DNA from: Plantago major | Lineage: Eukaryota > Streptophyta > Magnoliopsida > Lamiales > Plantaginaceae | Assembly: GCA_026545765.1 (NCBI GenBank) | Contig: CM048844.1 | Coordinates: 72,755,035 to 72,819,034 of the forward strand | Length of the DNA: 64,000 nucleotides | Direction: 5' to 3' | Shown: piece after piece, positions 60,888-64,000 of the stretch | Layout: each line of letters starts with the position of its first letter | Position numbering within the stretch: position 1 is the stretch's first letter | Notes under the pieces: model-generated | The model's database searches: none | What the model was told of the DNA's origin: nothing | The model's input: only the letters and a program-made list of their open reading frames with translations | Position numbers and translations under genes: made by a program

Positions 60888-61589
60888 AAATATGTGAAGT
60901 ACAAAAATAGAGAATAAGGTGTTTTTATTTATTTGTTAATTAACTAACGGTCCAAATAAAATTTTAAATTAATTACAAACAAACCAAGTAAAAATTAGTT
61001 AATAATGGAGGAATTAATGACATGGCAATCCATATCATCCATTGGCATGTGTTCCGGCCAAATGACGGGCTGACATCAGCTTCGGCATTGACCAATGGGT
61101 GTATATGTAACTAATTTTGAATCGTAGGGAAGGGTTTTTTAATTGTTCAAACGTATGAATCTGCAAATAGGGTATCTTGGAGGGGTGGATTTTATAATTT
61201 TCTGTTAGATCCTCTATGAGAGAATTTTACTAGAGTCCAAATTGGAAGAAACACTGTATAAGAGTGTGTTGCCATTACATTGCATATAGTAAATTTTAAC
61301 TGTGGCAGTCATACGACCACCCGAGATCCCTTTACAGCTTTAGCTTCCTTGCTAACTTTCAGATCATAATATATGAAACAGGAATGTTAAACGCATGACA
61401 GTTTTTACTAAATGCAGGACACATTCTTATATATTACAAATAATACCACAATTATTGTTGTTTAAAATTAGTCCAATAATTTTTAAAAATTACTATTTTA
61501 TCTAAAAAAACATCTAAACAAGTTTATTCTAATCGATTATACATCCGAACAAAAAAATTGAAGAAACTTAAAAAAAAAAAACGAAGAAC

Positions 61590-61800
61590 ACGAACAATAC
61601 CGGACAGCTCCGGTGACCGGAGAAGCTCCAATCTAGAGTTTGCCGGAGCAAGCATCCAGCTTCGATCTGAAATTTGCTTGCTGAGCTTGGCTTGCTCCGA
61701 TCTGGAGCAAGCAATGCTCAGATCGGAGCATGCCATGCTCTGATTCGAGAAGCAGACATGGCTGCTCCCCCCAGATCTGGGCGGAGGCGATTCGACACCG
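61590..61800. repeat. GGAGC palindrome cluster, third locus
   Basis: Words such as TTGCTCCGATCTGGAGCAAGC, CAGATCGGAGCATGCCATGCTCTG and AGCTCCGGTGACCGGAG recur, like the interiors of the two Mutator-like MITEs. No TIRs or target duplicate were found. The surroundings are AT-rich, so the GC-rich block stands out. Confidence 0.6.
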
Positions 61801-61989
61801 GAGCGATCTTTGCTCGATGGCGGAGCTTCAGTCAGTTAAATTCGCCAGGAGCTTGTTCTCGTCAGCCTCAAAGTTGACGAGAACATGTTCCGGGTCAGCT
61901 TCAAAGTTGACGAGATGGCTTGTTTGGTCGGTTTTTGTCATTTTTAACCGTTTTTGCATTTTTTATTTTGTTATTTTTTGATTTTTTTC

Positions 61990-64000
61990 GATATTTTTTG
62001 ATCAATTTAAATATACTAATATATTTTAGTAATAATTAACCATTACAAACATCAGATTAAAATAATAAAAGCATTTTTATATTTGCGATTATCGACATAA
62101 TATGGCTAATGATTGTACGATATTAATTTTTGTTTTGTTATGATACCGTAGTGTATATACGTTTATATATTTTCAAAGATGTGATAATTTAAGAATTTTT
62201 TCGGAAAATGAAACTAATTCTATATTTTTATCAATTGAAGGTCCTTTTGCAATATATAAAAAAGTGTCATGCGTTTAGTAAAAACGATCATGCGTTTAGT
62301 ATGCCCCTATCTCAAAACACAGAACCATGAGAAATTTCAGAAAATGGTTTTCTACAAGTGAGCTTTGCATACGCTGTAAGTTGTAGTACTAATTAACATG
62401 AAAATATAAATAAACAGACAAATTAAGAACTACACTGTAATGTCTTCTGAACTCACAACTAGATTCACTTGGAAAACACCAACTCATAGTCATGGGATTG
62501 GTGATGTTTGTAAGTTATAATACTCCACATTTTAACAAGTATCAGTAAGGTATTGGCCAAGAGAGGAACCCAAGTTTACCAAGTTAATTGATAAATTTAT
62601 CCATGTAAGACGTAAATTTTAAAAGCAAACACTGAAATGCTTCAAAATTGTCAAGCTTTTTTTCTTGAGGGGAACTTTTCTTACGCGGTCTATCGGTTAG
62701 ACAAGTGAAAATTAGGAGAATGAGACTAAAACAACTTGCAATTTTAATATGTCTAACCGTTAGGCCGTCTAATACTTAGATCATGCCTTTTTCTCTTTTG
62801 TTTCTTTTTTCCTTTTGGACTCGTAAACATTCTTAAGCAGAGTAGTTAAAAGATCAACTAGAAAAACAGAAGCAGGTGATGAAATGGGGAGATGTCATCA
62901 CGTACTAACTTTAGACTATTTCAAGAGTTTTGAATTCACACTTTCGGGTATTTTGGCCCCCCTTGGCTGCAGAAAAATACAATTCAGGATGTCAATATGT
63001 TCGAAGTGGAAAGATTTATACGCTCAGATATGTCTATCCATCAAATGCATCAGTCCATATATGTCTGCGAGTGTATTCAGATAAGAGAGAAACATATTTT
63101 CAAGCTACTTGAGTAAGATTGTCAAGTGTACGTGAAACAAGAAGTCTTACAGCTCTTCTGCTTGTTCTTACAGCGCTAGCGTCTTCGCATAAATAAAAGT
63201 CCAGCAGCAACAGCTGATCAATGGGAGAAATTAATGACATGTATCAATAATTCAATATGGCTGGTTCGGAACCGATCCTATCACAATACATCTTTAGTAA
63301 AGTATCAAGCAATATAAAGAAGACTGACACTCAAATAAGCCCCAGGACATAAGATGTCAACTAATAACATTTTCTAATATATAAACCCTCCCTGATATCA
63401 CTGCTTAGATGGAATGCTGGAAAGTCCCCTTTACGGATCCCTAGAAACGTAAGACTATCATGGAGGTATGAGTTATATGATGAAAAATAAATCAGCGTGT
63501 TCATAATAAACTTTGCGGGCAATCATTTCAGTTTCGAAGTGGGAGTTATGTAACATAATGCATTCATTGCTGAGAGTATTGTTTAACCAGACATGATAGC
63601 CTTCTTAAGAAACTTGTATAGCTACAGGGTACAGATGCAACTAAGTTGAAAGAGAAACAAATGCTAGGAAATAGATGCTGCTAACCGTGTTACTGCAGAT
63701 ACTACTCCTAAGTTATAGACTAAGGATCACATTTCAGCCTAAGAAGAATATTGATATTCCAATAAAGTTGTGATATCCACAAAACTCATGTGGCCTGGCA
63801 ATACAATGAAATATAACGAATCCATTTAGCAAATGAGTTATCCAAGTAAATTTTAGGTCCATCAAAAAAAGAAACCAAAAACACGAACTTCTGATCTTTG
63901 AATATAGTAGCCAGTCTCATCTCAGGTGATACAAAAAGAGTCCCTGTAACTTTCATGATTCTATTTCTATCCAACAGTCCATGTATATAAATGAAACAAC
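61990..64000. other. Mostly unassigned; possible exons of an unknown minus-strand gene
   Basis: Two weak candidates on the minus strand. 63144-63213 follows a possible acceptor (CATTGATCAG) and reads either LLLLDFYLCEDASAVRTSRR, ending after 37 codons, or AVAAGLLFMRRR in another frame. 63870-63960 reads NRIMKVTGTLFVSPEMRLAT. Neither was recognised, and no linking exons were seen between them. If real, the gene runs past the window end. 62235-62305 shares GCGTTTAGTAAAAA words with 9700-9750. Confidence 0.2.

Larger units (their letters stand above)
58253..61204. mobile_element. Mutator-like MITE with GGAGC palindromes (copy 2), split by a solo LTR
   Basis: Left end GGGCCAATTACATATAG; right end, reversed, CAGAAAATTATAAAATCC. 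The inner TIR parts match well (GATTCATACCTGCTGTTTGAACAATTA against its inverted partner). The flanking direct repeat is 10 bp, TTAGATCCTC (58243-58252 and 61205-61214). The interior at 58620-58960 is full of GGAGC/GCTCC words. A solo LTR with its own target duplicates fills 59209-60892. Without it the element is about 1.27 kb, against 0.97 kb for copy 1. Confidence 0.85.

Noticed and set aside
63786-63974. 62-codon minus-strand frame as part of a gene
   Set aside because: Looks protein-like at first, but lacks convincing splice partners in the window. Kept only as a low-confidence remark.

Overview
This is nuclear DNA of a flowering plant, most likely a eudicot. It is AT-rich and has long gene-poor stretches. 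It holds two spliced, apparently intact plant genes, a stray beta-expansin exon, and dense nested transposable elements. The species cannot be named from the sequence.

Intact genes, both on the minus strand. (1) 3223-7382: a six-exon gene of the FACTOR OF DNA METHYLATION / IDN2 family (zf-XS, XS, coiled coil, XH; 632 codons), which acts in RNA-directed DNA methylation. (2) 20090-23114: a five-exon BTB-NPH3 (NRL) family gene (569 codons), related to phototropin-signalling scaffolds. Every splice junction was read by eye and keeps the frame.

Layout. 1-1113: truncated LTR. 1114-3200: unassigned DNA with palindromes and an inverted repeat. 3223-8170: FDM-like gene with a 5' UTR intron. 8373-15602: a degenerate Ty1/copia element lying between two direct repeats. 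16571-18510: 5' LTR, primer site and gag start of another copia, with a Mutator-like MITE inside the LTR. 18510-19440: dead LINE. 20090-23114: NPH3-like gene. 23784-37331: a Helitron helicase pseudogene split in two by about 12 kb that holds a microsatellite and an endogenous caulimovirid. The caulimovirid was in turn hit by a LINE (28091-31160) and a solo LTR (34338-36036). 38384-40945: inverted-repeat elements. 42416-50703: sirevirus-like parts in permuted order (env-like ORF, polypurine tract, LTR, gag). 51839-51976: beta-expansin exon. 52440-56701: two LINE remnants. 56702-61214: LTR piece, MULE transposase piece, and a second Mutator-like MITE holding a solo LTR. 61540-64000: palindromic GC-richer repeats and unassigned DNA.

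The features most worth a second look are: the caulimovirid locus that splits a Helitron helicase exactly at a microsatellite; the env-like ORF with a run of small phase-0 exons whose short introns carry the same AGATATCT palindrome as the family's LTRs; the permuted env-LTR-gag order; and a Mutator-like MITE family packed with GCTCCGATCGGAGC-type palindromes. The nesting gives a relative order: Helitron, then caulimovirid, then LINE and solo LTR.
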